Source of the DNA: Cavenderia fasciculata
Lineage: Eukaryota > Evosea > Eumycetozoa > Acytosteliales > Cavenderiaceae
Direction of reading: 5' to 3'
Assembly (NCBI RefSeq): GCF_000203815.1
Contig: NW_004457723.1
Location: 1,178,001 to 1,242,000, forward strand
DNA: 64,000 bases
Shown here: positions 45,222-54,907 of the stretch, one piece after another
How the letters are laid out: the number at the start of each line of letters is the position of its first letter
Numbering within the stretch: the stretch's first letter is position 1
The notes under the pieces: generated by a model
The model's input: only the letters and a program-made list of their open reading frames with translations
The model's database searches: none
Told to the model about the DNA's origin: nothing
Made by a program: the position numbers and the translations under genes

Positions 45222-47078
45222 ATGAGTACACATTCATCATCGTCCTCATCTTCCTCGTCGTCATCGAGTCATAGTAGAAAGGAGAGTGGTGGTGGTAGTA
45301 GTAGTGGTAGTGGAATAGGCAGTAGTGGAGTATCAAGAACTACTACTGGTACATCATCAACATCAACGGGGTCAGGTGTATTCAAGAGACCGACCAGTAC
45401 GCTATCAAAAGGTTCAACACTCAAACCTACAACTAGTAGTAGTAGTGGTAGTTTAACAAAGGATGCATCTTCTTCAACTCCATCCAAGAATCCATTGTTG
45501 GCAGCTGCCTCTTCATCATCGTCACTATCTAAAACATTCCCGGGACCTAAAAAGACATCTACTACCGGTGTGACTGGTACTAGCTCTACATCAAAGGATA
45601 CATCTGATGGTACAACATCAACAACATCAATCAAACCAACTGATTCTTCTTCTTCTACATCTTCATCATCTTTGACAAGACCTACTGCATCTACATCTAC
45701 ATCTAAAACACCAATTTCATCATTGACAAGGAACAAATCAACCATTACCAAACCAACAACATCTACAACATCAACATCATCAAAATCGACGGATACGACA
45801 CCAGTTTCATCGTTAACCAAATCAAAGTCTGATTTATCAGGTGTAATGGCAGGAAAGTCTTCATCGACATCATCAACTATTGGAGGACGTACATTACCTT
45901 CATCTTCAATAACTACACCATCAAAGTTGACAACATCCAAATCTTCATTGTCATCGACAGCAACCAAACCATTGTCATTGTCATCTGGATCTATTCCTCC
46001 TCCAATATCCAACAAACCACCCATAACAACAACACAACACAGTGCAAGTGCATCAAATACACCTAAAACAGAATCTCCTGCATCTGCATCACCTGTATTA
46101 TCATCTGTACAATCCAACTCTACATCTACAACTTCTACAACATCAACCTCTTCATCTAATCCATCAACTACTTCAACTATATCATCATTATCTAAACCAG
46201 CACCAAGTCCAATAAAGAGACCTGCTGGATCATCATTATACTCTTCAGGAGGAAGATCAACATCTATTAGTAGTCCACTCAGACCGTCATTGGGAAGTGG
46301 TAGAACACCAACTTCAACATCGGCATCGACTAGTTCGTCATCTAGAGTAACCGACTCTTCTATTCGTGGAGACCCAGCTCAACTACGAGAGAGTATTCGT
46401 GCACTCCAAAGAGAACGTGAAGAATTGATGAACAAGTTGACAGATCTAACCAACAAGTCCAACGAAAGAGACACCTTTATCAAAAATCTCAATGGTCAAT
46501 TGGAAAAACTCAAACTTGATCTCAAGACTGTCACTCATGAACGTGATACTCACAAATCAAGAGCAACAAAATTGGAACAAGAAAAGAGATCATTGGAAGA
46601 GGAAGAGACTGACAAGTTGAAACAACGTGTTGAAGAGAGTGAAGCCAAGGCAGAGTTTATGAATGAAAGATTTGCACACTTGCTCACTCGTTATCAAGGT
46701 ACATTGACAGGTGTCGAACAAAAGATACAATCATACAAATCAGTTTTGGAACAATCCAAACAAGAATATGAAGAAGCAGATAAACTAAGAATCCTATTTG
46801 AAGATAACCTCAAACTAAAAGAAAAGGAAAATACATTATTAAAAGTTGAAATGGAATCTATAAAAAATCATAATCAACAATTATTAAGTGATAAATTAAT
46901 GAATGCATCAAATATTAGTAAAACTTCAAATGGACTAGACCAACAAGCACCTATTCCAATCATTACAACAACAACATCAAAACCAATACCTACACCAAAT
47001 CAATCATCAACATCACCAAATTTATCAACAGCAAGTAATGCACCTCCATCACCAAAAAAGATATTTGGTATTTTCTAA
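45222..47078 (+). CDS. Ser/Thr-rich protein with C-terminal coiled coil
   Basis: Single exon, 618 residues. Residues 1-380 are almost pure Ser, Thr, Lys, Pro and Gly with SP/TP sites, basic, and certainly disordered. Residues about 385-570 are a long coiled coil (QLRESIRALQREREELMNKL onward, ALL... heptads through KLKEKENTLLKVEMESIKN). The end is again disordered and closes with PSPKKIFGIF. A basic S/T/P-rich part next to a coiled coil is typical of microtubule-associated proteins, but no CAP-Gly or other named domain is present. Role unknown. Confidence 0.75.
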   Translation: MSTHSSSSSSSSSSSSHSRKESGGGSSSGSGIGSSGVSRTTTGTSSTSTGSGVFKRPTSTLSKGSTLKPTTSSSSGSLTKDASSSTPSKNPLLAAASSSSSLSKTFPGPKKTSTTGVTGTSSTSKDTSDGTTSTTSIKPTDSSSSTSSSSLTRPTASTSTSKTPISSLTRNKSTITKPTTSTTSTSSKSTDTTPVSSLTKSKSDLSGVMAGKSSSTSSTIGGRTLPSSSITTPSKLTTSKSSLSSTATKPLSLSSGSIPPPISNKPPITTTQHSASASNTPKTESPASASPVLSSVQSNSTSTTSTTSTSSSNPSTTSTISSLSKPAPSPIKRPAGSSLYSSGGRSTSISSPLRPSLGSGRTPTSTSASTSSSSRVTDSSIRGDPAQLRESIRALQREREELMNKLTDLTNKSNERDTFIKNLNGQLEKLKLDLKTVTHERDTHKSRATKLEQEKRSLEEEETDKLKQRVEESEAKAEFMNERFAHLLTRYQGTLTGVEQKIQSYKSVLEQSKQEYEEADKLRILFEDNLKLKEKENTLLKVEMESIKNHNQQLLSDKLMNASNISKTSNGLDQQAPIPIITTTTSKPIPTPNQSSTSPNLSTASNAPPSPKKIFGIF

Positions 47079-47287
47079 GACTATACTATAGGCAAACAAC
47101 AACGTTTAGAAAAGAAAAAAAGAAAAGAAAACAAAAAAAATATGTAAAATAAATCATTTTTAAAAAGATATTAAAAAAAATCAGATATTTGTTGGAACGA
47201 TGTTTAAACGAATAAAGACAACCCTTCCTTTCATCTTTTGTATCTCTTTCTCTAGTTCTTCTTTCTCTTTGTTTAGATATAGGAAAA

Positions 47288-49351
47288 ATGTCAATATTAG
47301 ATATACAAAGTATAATATTATATCAAATTATCAATAATGTAGAGAATGATATTGATATTATATGTTTATCATTGACTTGTAAAAAGTTATTCAATTTTGT
47401 GACGAATAGTGATCTTGGATCAAAGATTAGATTCACACAAATTAGAAGATTCACAATTGCTGAAAGATTTGCAAGTGTAAACATTCTAGTTGAAAGATTA
47501 GAGAGTTATCGTAACTTTAAATCATATACTAAACTTGTAAAGAATGGTCTATCTCATCAAAAGATTATTGATTTGGGTCAAGGTGACATGGACAAAGTAG
47601 AGGAAGAGCAACTTGACAACAACAACAACATTACAGAAGTATTAATCCTTGATAATGTATTTTCAAAGGTTATACCAACAACTTCAAGAATCATTTATAA
47701 TAGTAGAGGATGGATGGGTGATCAATACCCTAGACATTATGGATTGGAAGAATTGACATTTAGTCATGCTGGTAATCTCAAACCCGGACAATTACCAGAA
47801 ACTCTAAAGAAGCTGTCAATTGGAAACGAGACTACATTGTTACCTGGATGTTTACCACAATCAATTGAATCATTTAGATTTGATTATGGTATAACTTATT
47901 CTTTTAATTCTGTGGCATTGGATATTACAACCCTTGCATTTGATACTTACCAAAGTCTCACTCGAATTAATATAGTCGGTGCAATTGCAAATATTGGTCT
48001 TAATAATCAACAACCCGTCTTTCCAAACAGTCTCAAATACCTCAACATTCAATTGGATAGTGGCAAGTTTGACGGCACTGCATTCCCTTCGAGTCTAGAG
48101 TCACTCACACTCTACTACAATATTGATGAGACGTCACCTGCTGTCACGGTCGATCTCAGACCACTCGTCCATTTAGATCGTCTAGATTTACAAATAGAGT
48201 ATACTCGTGACGAGCGGGAATTAGAGTGTTTCAAACTACCAGACAATATTACCAAACTTGTATTGTCGGTTGATTGCGATCTCCCACTCGGATTCATTCC
48301 ACCAAAAACACAAAAGTTACACGTTGAATTGGATTCTTCGGAGCGTCTTTTGACAAATGGACCACTCCCCCAATCACTTGTCAAGTGTTATATACCAGCT
48401 AGTCTAGATGTCATTTCATCATTACCATCGACTGTCACCAAATTAAGAATTACAGGTTCTGATATTCCCGTATTTGACTTGGGAATCATTCCATCAACTG
48501 TCAAAACACTAGAACTCAATGTAGAGGATATTACAGGTACACTGACAGACAGCGTAGAGACACTTTTTATCGGTCGATCTGATGGACGAGTAGAACCCTT
48601 TGACTATGAACTACCTAGACAATTAAAATCGCTCACCATCGATCCAGTCTCTAGCAAGCAATATGGTATACTACTCAAAAAGTTACCACCCACACTTGAA
48701 CAACTAAACTACTTTGCCACTCTCCAACCATCATCTATTGAATTACCATCAAATTCAAACTTGACAAAGCTCTCTATACTATTGTCAAACAATCAATCTC
48801 TATCATCCATCTTCCATGACCAAATCATTCCAAAATCAATTCAACAATTAAAAATTGAAACTGTTATAAATACTCTTTCAATTCAAGTTCCTGATGATGA
48901 AAATGATGAAGAAGAAGAAGAAGAGGAAATTGAACAAGAAGAAGAAATTGAAAAGGAAATTAAAGAATTGGAAATTAAAGAAAAAGAATTAGAAAAAGAA
49001 ATTAAAGAATTGGAAAAAGAAGAAGAAGAAGAAGAAGATAAAAAAGAAGAAGAAGAAGATGTTATAGAAGAAGAAGTAAATGAAAATGAAGAATTTGAAT
49101 ATAGTTACAAAATGCCAACATTCAAAATTCCATTAAATGATATTCTATTTGATTCGAATATTCAATTAATTACGATTTCTCATGATTCATTCCAATTTAA
49201 TTTTAGTATTAGAAGATTGGATGATCATACTGCTCTCGTAACTGAAATTCACTCATTGTATGGTGGTATTATTACCAATGATAATGTAACCTCATTATCT
49301 TTAATATTAAATAATGAAAATTTTTGTTATCCAACTTTATCAAAACAATAA
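47288..49351 (+). CDS. FNIP-repeat / F-box-like protein (copy 1)
   Basis: Single exon, 687 residues. The N-terminus (LDIQSIILYQIINNVENDID, then CLSLTCKKLF) is F-box-like, a family feature of dictyostelid FNIP proteins. The middle is weak FNIP-type LRR-like repeats with units such as IPSTVKTLELN, LPSTVTKLRI, FPSSLESLTL and LPETLKKLSI. Residues about 535-610 are an acidic, coiled, Glu/Lys-rich insert (EEEEEIEQEEEIEKEIKELE). Likely an SCF-type substrate receptor or scaffold, inferred only. This is the first of two related genes (the other at 50286); each is followed by a small secreted gene or its relic. Confidence 0.8.
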   Translation: MSILDIQSIILYQIINNVENDIDIICLSLTCKKLFNFVTNSDLGSKIRFTQIRRFTIAERFASVNILVERLESYRNFKSYTKLVKNGLSHQKIIDLGQGDMDKVEEEQLDNNNNITEVLILDNVFSKVIPTTSRIIYNSRGWMGDQYPRHYGLEELTFSHAGNLKPGQLPETLKKLSIGNETTLLPGCLPQSIESFRFDYGITYSFNSVALDITTLAFDTYQSLTRINIVGAIANIGLNNQQPVFPNSLKYLNIQLDSGKFDGTAFPSSLESLTLYYNIDETSPAVTVDLRPLVHLDRLDLQIEYTRDERELECFKLPDNITKLVLSVDCDLPLGFIPPKTQKLHVELDSSERLLTNGPLPQSLVKCYIPASLDVISSLPSTVTKLRITGSDIPVFDLGIIPSTVKTLELNVEDITGTLTDSVETLFIGRSDGRVEPFDYELPRQLKSLTIDPVSSKQYGILLKKLPPTLEQLNYFATLQPSSIELPSNSNLTKLSILLSNNQSLSSIFHDQIIPKSIQQLKIETVINTLSIQVPDDENDEEEEEEEIEQEEEIEKEIKELEIKEKELEKEIKELEKEEEEEEDKKEEEEDVIEEEVNENEEFEYSYKMPTFKIPLNDILFDSNIQLITISHDSFQFNFSIRRLDDHTALVTEIHSLYGGIITNDNVTSLSLILNNENFCYPTLSKQ

Positions 49352-49702
49352 TTAAATAAATACAAATAAATAATATATATATATATATATTAAACAAGCA
49401 ATCAATAATTATTATTATAGACGAATAGTTGACATTATTCACAAAGTTTCTCTCGGAAGTATGATATTAGGATAACTCCCTTTTTTAGGGTCGGTGTGGG
49501 TTTGCTGAGATCGAAATCTCGAAGGTAGGTCAAGTGTTCATTTTGAACCCAAGACATGTGTTTCGATATATGTACTAGGTACGATATCAATTACATATAT
49601 AGAATACATTTTCTATATAAACCATCAATTTACCAAATATCAAATCATCAATCAAATCATCAATCAATTAAATTAACCAAAACTCCAACTTTTAATTCTA
49701 AA
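49352..49702. other. intergenic, structured GC-richer patch
   Basis: About 350 bases. Bases 49485-49545 are GC-richer and contain GAGAT-CGAA-ATCTC (a perfect 5-bp stem) and GTTCATTTTGAAC (another 5-bp stem), both enclosed by GGGTT/AACCC. It could be a small structured RNA or a promoter patch. No coding sequence was seen. Confidence 0.35.
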
Positions 49703-50108
49703 ATGTTCAAATCTTCTACCATTATTTTCACATTTGCCATTATTCTTTGTGCTGCTGTATTTACCAACGCTGCAAGTATGTCAATACAAAATGATCCAAA
49801 CCTTTGAATACCTTCATTAAAATAATTATTATTTTCTATAAATAGTTACAAGTGTAATCCAAGATGGAAAGAAATTAACAATTAATTATTCACCAATGAC
49901 AATGATTTGGTTCCAAAATGAGCTCTACAACAATGGATTATCAACTGATATTGCACCATATTGTATTGCCAAGTATGGATGGGCTCCATTGGTTTGCAAC
50001 TTGCCAACTGTCCCAGCTTGTGATACTATCAGTCTCTATGGTGCTACTGGTGTTGGTGGTTCAAACATTGAAATGCAATATGCCTTTAATTGTACTGTCG
50101 TTGCTTAA
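49703..50108 (+). CDS. small secreted protein (2 exons)
   Basis: Exons 49703-49775 and 49846-50108 give 111 residues. The first exon is a signal peptide (MFKSSTIIFTFAIILCAAVF). The mature part of about 88 residues has several Cys (APYCIAKYG, PLVCNLPTVPACDTI, FNCTVV). It reads like a secreted lectin-like or hydrophobin-unrelated dictyostelid protein. No family recognised. A ~44-bp relic of its 3' part (coding CDTISLYG and following) lies at 52492-52535, also after an FNIP gene. Confidence 0.82.
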
Positions 50109-50285
50109 ACAAACTAAATATTATTCCTATCAGAAAAAAGTAAATAAAAATGATTAATTAATTTCTTTACAAAAATATCATCATGATCTTTAGGATCATT
50201 TGTTTTTGTTGTTCTTCTCTTTTTTTGCAAAAATAATAATAATAATAATGCAACCAACACAAACAAATATAATATAGTAATAATA

Positions 50286-52364
50286 ATGAATAGTAGATCA
50301 ATAATAGAATTACCGCAATTAATAATAGATCAAATCATTGAATTAATAAAAGATGATATAGATTTAATATGTTTGTTGTTAACTTGCAAGAGATTACTAT
50401 CATTTAAGAAAAGATATAGTTTTAAAGAATTATGTAAAACTATACGACTTGACGAGAGTGACGTTGTTTCAAAGAGAACATTGTCAACAAGAACTTATCG
50501 ATGGGATGGAGAATACTTTGATGGTAACAAGATTGAAATTGAAAGAATAGCTAGATTCTATTCAACCATCATACATAGAATACACCAACAATTTAGTATG
50601 CCTTTATTTCAAGATTTGTTATTAAATGCATTGGACAAGTATTTGTTGATCAATGATCTCAATTCAATTGGAATGTCAGAGATGGGAGACGATCAACTTG
50701 GACTTCAACTACAATACATTGTCCATTTCAACAATCCCTTTTTAAAGAGAATATCAATTGATTTGTTTGGAAAGGTATTGGTTGAACGAATACACACTCT
50801 ATTCCTACCATCAAACTATCAATATTCATTGGATGGTTTGGATAAACTAGTTAATCTAAATACTTTGGTTATGACTAGTTTCAATAACAACAAACAAATT
50901 GAAAAAGATCAATTACCAAAATCACTCAAGAGGTTGTTCATTCGTAATCAAATGATAGATGGGTCATTTCAAGATGGAGCTCTTTATAAAGGATTAGAAG
51001 TATTTTCTTTTATTGGAGATACTATTTATTCTGATTTTAGATTTGGTCATCCTATTACTATACATACATTCCCAATGACACTACGTGTACTTTGTCTACC
51101 GTTATCGTTCAAGTATCCAACTGACCCTTTACAACCTGGGTTTGTACCACTACCAACTAGTCTAGAGGACTTGTGGTTAAGTACCATTCAACCAATTGCA
51201 ACTGAAACATTCCCATGTCCACATTTGAAACGACTATCAATTGTCTCTGGATCGATCGTCTTTTCAAATACCAGTGTCATATTGCCATCCGATATCGAGT
51301 ATCTCAGTTTAGAGTTTAATAGATGTCAAGATGTTTTACCTGGATTGATTCCACCTCGAGTCTGTCGGCTACATCTTAGACTGTTCAAAGTACCAATCTC
51401 TTCATTGACCATCCCATCATCAGTCACTCATTTATTCTTGCAAAATCAACAATCGAGAATACCCACCAACTACTTTATCTTTGGTCATCCAAACTGTCAA
51501 ATTAAATATCTAAAGATACAAGACTATAGCTTTGAAATCAATTCAAGTACATTGGCAGGATACAACAATAGGTCATTGGAAAAGTTGGATATTGGTAACG
51601 GTACTATAGATGAGTACAAAGCAATACAAGTTGGTTCAATACCTTGTAATGTAAAGACACTCATTCTAAGAAGATATCCAATAGAGATTGTGAGTGGGTT
51701 GATTCCACAGTCTGTACGTGACCTAAGATTACACAGTTACAACTTTAGTCTTGGCAAGATTGAATTCCCAAAACTATTGGAATCATTCTTTTCAACAACT
51801 GAACGGTCTAGACCATTTGATACGACAGGTCTCTTGGCGACCTCTGCCACTTCCCTACGTCGTCTCGAATTGGATAGGGAATTTCCAATGGATGTTAAAC
51901 CCGCCACATCAGGTATCATCATTAAAGATTTTAAGAATCTTGAACAATTACATTGTTGTGATATTACAACAGGGTTTAATAGTGATAATCTATCATCAAC
52001 TATTATAGATTATCAAATACCATATAATACTACGGTGACTGAATTATTCAAATCACACTCACAATACAATAATAATAATAATAATGGTAGAATACCAAAA
52101 CATATTAAACATATCACGTTAAAGAAATCAGTAGAGCAACTAACCGTTGGTGATATTGCCAATCTACACAGTTTCTCTATCTTGCACCATCCAGAGTTGT
52201 CGTCAATAGACATACGTATTCTGGATGATCATCACATACTGGTGTTTTCACAAACCACCAAAGAAGGAGGAGTACTTAGGTACACTGATCCCTCGGTATC
52301 AAATGTACCCATAGTCAACTATTTACCAAATCAAATCACCAAATTTATCTATTCTTTAGATTAA
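50286..52364 (+). CDS. FNIP-repeat / F-box-like protein (copy 2)
   Basis: Single exon, 692 residues, with the same plan as the gene at 47288. The F-box-like start reads IELPQLIIDQIIELIKDDID, then CLLLTCKRLL. LRR/FNIP-like repeats follow (FPMTLRVLCLPLSF, LPTSLEDLWLS, IPPRVCRLHLRLF, IPSSVTHLFLQ, IPCNVKTLILRRY). The frame is intact and lacks the acidic insert of copy 1. Expanded dictyostelid family; function unknown, likely ubiquitin ligase-linked. Confidence 0.8.
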   Translation: MNSRSIIELPQLIIDQIIELIKDDIDLICLLLTCKRLLSFKKRYSFKELCKTIRLDESDVVSKRTLSTRTYRWDGEYFDGNKIEIERIARFYSTIIHRIHQQFSMPLFQDLLLNALDKYLLINDLNSIGMSEMGDDQLGLQLQYIVHFNNPFLKRISIDLFGKVLVERIHTLFLPSNYQYSLDGLDKLVNLNTLVMTSFNNNKQIEKDQLPKSLKRLFIRNQMIDGSFQDGALYKGLEVFSFIGDTIYSDFRFGHPITIHTFPMTLRVLCLPLSFKYPTDPLQPGFVPLPTSLEDLWLSTIQPIATETFPCPHLKRLSIVSGSIVFSNTSVILPSDIEYLSLEFNRCQDVLPGLIPPRVCRLHLRLFKVPISSLTIPSSVTHLFLQNQQSRIPTNYFIFGHPNCQIKYLKIQDYSFEINSSTLAGYNNRSLEKLDIGNGTIDEYKAIQVGSIPCNVKTLILRRYPIEIVSGLIPQSVRDLRLHSYNFSLGKIEFPKLLESFFSTTERSRPFDTTGLLATSATSLRRLELDREFPMDVKPATSGIIIKDFKNLEQLHCCDITTGFNSDNLSSTIIDYQIPYNTTVTELFKSHSQYNNNNNNGRIPKHIKHITLKKSVEQLTVGDIANLHSFSILHHPELSSIDIRILDDHHILVFSQTTKEGGVLRYTDPSVSNVPIVNYLPNQITKFIYSLD

Positions 52365-52491
52365 TCAAAATAAATATATTGATATTGGCGGTTAGCTGAG
52401 AGTCTGGGTATGTGTGATAGATATAAACAATACTCTCCTATTCATTGAAAGGTTGAGAAAACAATAAATTCATATGATTTTATTGATCCAT

Positions 52492-52535
52492 CTTGTGATA
52501 CTATCCGTCTCTATGGTGTTTCTGGTATTGGTGGT
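52492..52535 (+). pseudogene. relic of the small secreted-protein gene
   Basis: This 44-bp stretch matches 50017-50060, the part coding CDTISLYG and the Gly-rich run after it, with about four mismatches. The frame reads PSCDTIRLYGVSGIGG, then LI and a stop. Neither the signal peptide exon nor the rest of the gene was found upstream. It sits about 130 bases after the second FNIP gene, matching the gene order of the first. Confidence 0.8.
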
Positions 52536-52592
52536 CTCATCTAATAAAATTGATTTGATCCTCTATTCTTTTCGTTAAAAAATCGCTTGGGA

Positions 52593-52662
52593 TGCCGCTA
52601 ACCAGTCTCGAACTAGTCGCGCAATGTAAACGTTTCTCTGTCACCTGGGGAAAACTCGCGGC
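52593..52662 (-). ncRNA. tRNA-like relic
   Basis: Read on the minus strand, ends GCCGCGA and TAGCGGC pair with one mismatch. A 4-bp D-stem (TTTC/GAGA) has a GG-containing loop. A T-arm with TTCGAGA loop (B-box AGTTCGAGACT) has four of five pairs, and a T6 run follows about 10 bases after the end. Only 17 bases lie between the D and T arms, too few for anticodon stem plus variable loop. It is therefore probably a degraded tRNA or a Pol III-transcribed relic, not a working tRNA. Confidence 0.35.
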
Positions 52663-53178
52663 TCCCTACCCTATCCCTTCATTCTTGCTAGTAGAGGAAA
52701 CTTGTATTTTAAACTCTTATTAATAATAAAACAAAAAAGTATATCACGGATGTGAATGGTGGTAGTCATAGATGTTAAAAAAAAAAAAAAGACCGATCCC
52801 TGCTCGTACATGCCCTGGACTTTACCAAACAGAGGGCACATCCACTCCGCTACATTAATGCTGTCGCTATTCTCTTCCATCGCTCATGGCGCCACCATGC
52901 GCATGTCTTTCTACACCAACAATGCCAACAACCAATATTCGATCGATACAAATGAAGTCGCAATCGTCACCAGTCGTTTCAATCTGTAATATACCTAGAG
53001 TACTAGGGTTTGCGCAAGTCTAAATGCCAACCTAATCATTGGCCGCTAACCGGTCAAGACCCGTGAAATTTAAAAAAACATCACGCCTTGTTATTGTTTT
53101 AATCACGTCTTGTTTGGACTTATTTGTCGTTGACGAAGACTCATTTTTATTAGTTACTTTTTGGAAGCGTTACATCAC

Positions 53179-53251
53179 GCCTTGTTAGCTCAGTCGGTAG
53201 AGCGCAAGACTTTTAATTTTGTGGTCGGGGGTTCGAGCCCCCCATAGGGCT
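53179..53251 (+). tRNA. tRNA-Lys (anticodon TTT)
   Basis: A 73-base cloverleaf with acceptor GCCTTGT/ATAGGGC (two G-U pairs), D-stem GCTC/GAGC with AGTCGGTA, anticodon stem CAAGA/TTTTG with loop CTTTTAA, five-base variable region TGGTC, T-stem GGGGG/CCCCC with TTCGAGC, and discriminator T. A- and B-box sequences are intact. A T6 terminator follows within 10 bases. No intron. The anticodon stem has one G-U pair. It is likely functional. Confidence 0.93.
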
Positions 53252-53773
53252 ATCTTTTTTTCTTGTCGCTTTCATTTTTTTTTTTTTTTAACGCGTTATA
53301 TAGCTATATTCTTGTTCCCTACAACATTTGTTACATTTCTAGCTTTGATTCATTTCTGTTGAATCCTCATCGAAAAAAACAATTAAATATTAAAAAAAAA
53401 AAAAAATCATGGTAGTCGTTTTAAAGATGATCAAAAAAAAAACAACCATGGTAGTCCCTCTAAAGATTTTAGATGGTTCCTTTATCTCCATTAAATATTC
53501 AATTATTTCTAGAACAATTTTATTGATTTTCATATTGATTTATTATATTTGGAAAAACACGGTTTGGAAATGGAACAATTAAAAAATTCATATCAATACT
53601 TTTGCCATCTATTAGTAATGAATGTCCTTTTTTTTAATTAAAATATATCTATTCCTTGGGACCTTTTTAAAAAAAACAATACAAAAAATAAATTAAAACC
53701 CATCTTCATTTTTGCTTCATTTCTTTTTTGATCAATTGCAGATAATCAATATATATTATCTCTATCTACAAAC

Positions 53774-54591
53774 ATGGAATCAATGCATATTTGCTTTTTA
53801 GGAGATGATGGTGTTGGGTATGTTGTCCAAATACAAGAATAACAAAACACAATCATCAATTAACTGTATCAACAACAATAACAATGAAGCAAATCAACAG
53901 TGATGATTCAATTGATAAATGTTCATTTTGTCGAAGAATGGGACCCAACTATTGAAGATGATTATCGACTACAAACCCAAGTAGATGATAAAGTTAGGCT
54001 TGTTTCAATGTTGGATTCTGTAGATAATGGTCCAATGTCTGTTTTAAAAAAAGATGTATGTAAACAATAATAATGATCATCAGATACATGTCATCGATAA
54101 TTAATTCTTTCTTTTTATTTCTTTAGTATATTACAAAATCGATTGGATATATTATATTTTATGATATTACCAATAGAGCATCATTTGAGAGTATTGGTAG
54201 ACACCTTGAAAGTATAGTTGATGCAAGAACGGATATTGCAAGTATTGGACAATTGATATCGACCAAATCTGTTGTATTGGTTGGTAATAAATGTGATAGA
54301 GAATGTGATAGAGTAGTAACACATGAAGAAGGTTTGCTCTATGCCACTCATCATGGATTCCAATTCTTTGAGATATCAGCTCGGACAAGACAAGGTTTCC
54401 CATCAAGTAATTCAAATATTGTAAATCAAAAATCATCATCACCAACAATATTCTTTTTTAATGAATTATTAAAGTTAATGGAATCAAAAATAACAGACAA
54501 CCCTAGTCAACAACAACAACAACAATCAAATAGAACAAAAAACAAAACCTTTTCAAAATTTAAATCTTTCTTTTCAAATAATAATAGATAA
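53774..54591 (+). CDS. atypical Ras-like small GTPase
   Basis: Exons 53774-53817, 53890-54055 and 54127-54591 give 224 residues. The acceptor before exon 2 is AATGAAG, giving GDDGVGKSTVMIQ. Numbering aligns with human Ras: Gly10-Asp11-Asp12-Gly13-Val14-Gly15-Lys16-Ser17. The effector loop is DPTIEDDY with Thr35. The DTAGQ switch II reads DSVDN at 57-61, so Gly60 is Asp and Gln61 is Asn. G4 is GNKCD and G5 is ISAR. The C-terminus is polyQ then basic (SKFKSFFSNNNR), with no CAAX box. Predicted GTPase-poor Ras relative, probably binding GTP constitutively or acting as a scaffold; membrane binding, if any, must be non-prenyl. Confidence 0.88.
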
Positions 54592-54907
54592 TAATAATAG
54601 ATAATAATAATAGATAATAATAATTATCTATTATCATAAAACAATTGTACAGTAGTACCCCACCCAAATCAATTTAAAAAATAATCTATTTATAAATTAT
54701 ATTATTAATGATTATTATTTTGTAGCAAGTTCGCAGTTTTGTCTGAAAAAAAAAAAAAAAGAAATAATGTTTTTTTGAATTTTTCGCGAATATGCGGAAG
54801 GACTCTTGTATTAGCCCGAGAAAAGCATTCATTCCTCCTTTTGTATTACTGTTCTTCTTCTTCTTTTTTTTTTTATATATATATATAAATAGAATTTAGA
54901 GAGAGAA
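54592..54907. other. intergenic, upstream of STAT-like gene
   Basis: About 315 bases with an ATAATAATAG repeat (54580-54630), A runs near 54743-54758 and TA near 54873-54886. Presumed promoter. No gene. Confidence 0.35.

Larger units (their letters stand above)
52365..53773. other. 1.4-kb accessory stretch with tRNA and relics
   Basis: No intact protein gene. Contents: the secreted-protein relic (52492-52535), a tRNA-like sequence (52593-52662), a GC-richer stretch (about 52585-53080) with a 77-codon open frame at 52756-52989 that resembles no known family, direct repeats upstream of a tRNA-Lys gene (53179-53251), and two near-identical 21-bp repeats (CATGGTAGTC...TAAAGAT near 53409 and 53446). 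Confidence 0.6.

Noticed and set aside
45269-46117. 282-codon minus-strand frame opposite the S/T-rich gene
   Set aside because: Asp/Val-rich mirror image of a Ser/Thr repeat; the plus-strand gene explains it.
53042-53065. Second tRNA-like end (GGTTAGCGGC on minus strand)
   Set aside because: No pairing 5' acceptor or D-arm found; kept only as a note in the GC-richer stretch.
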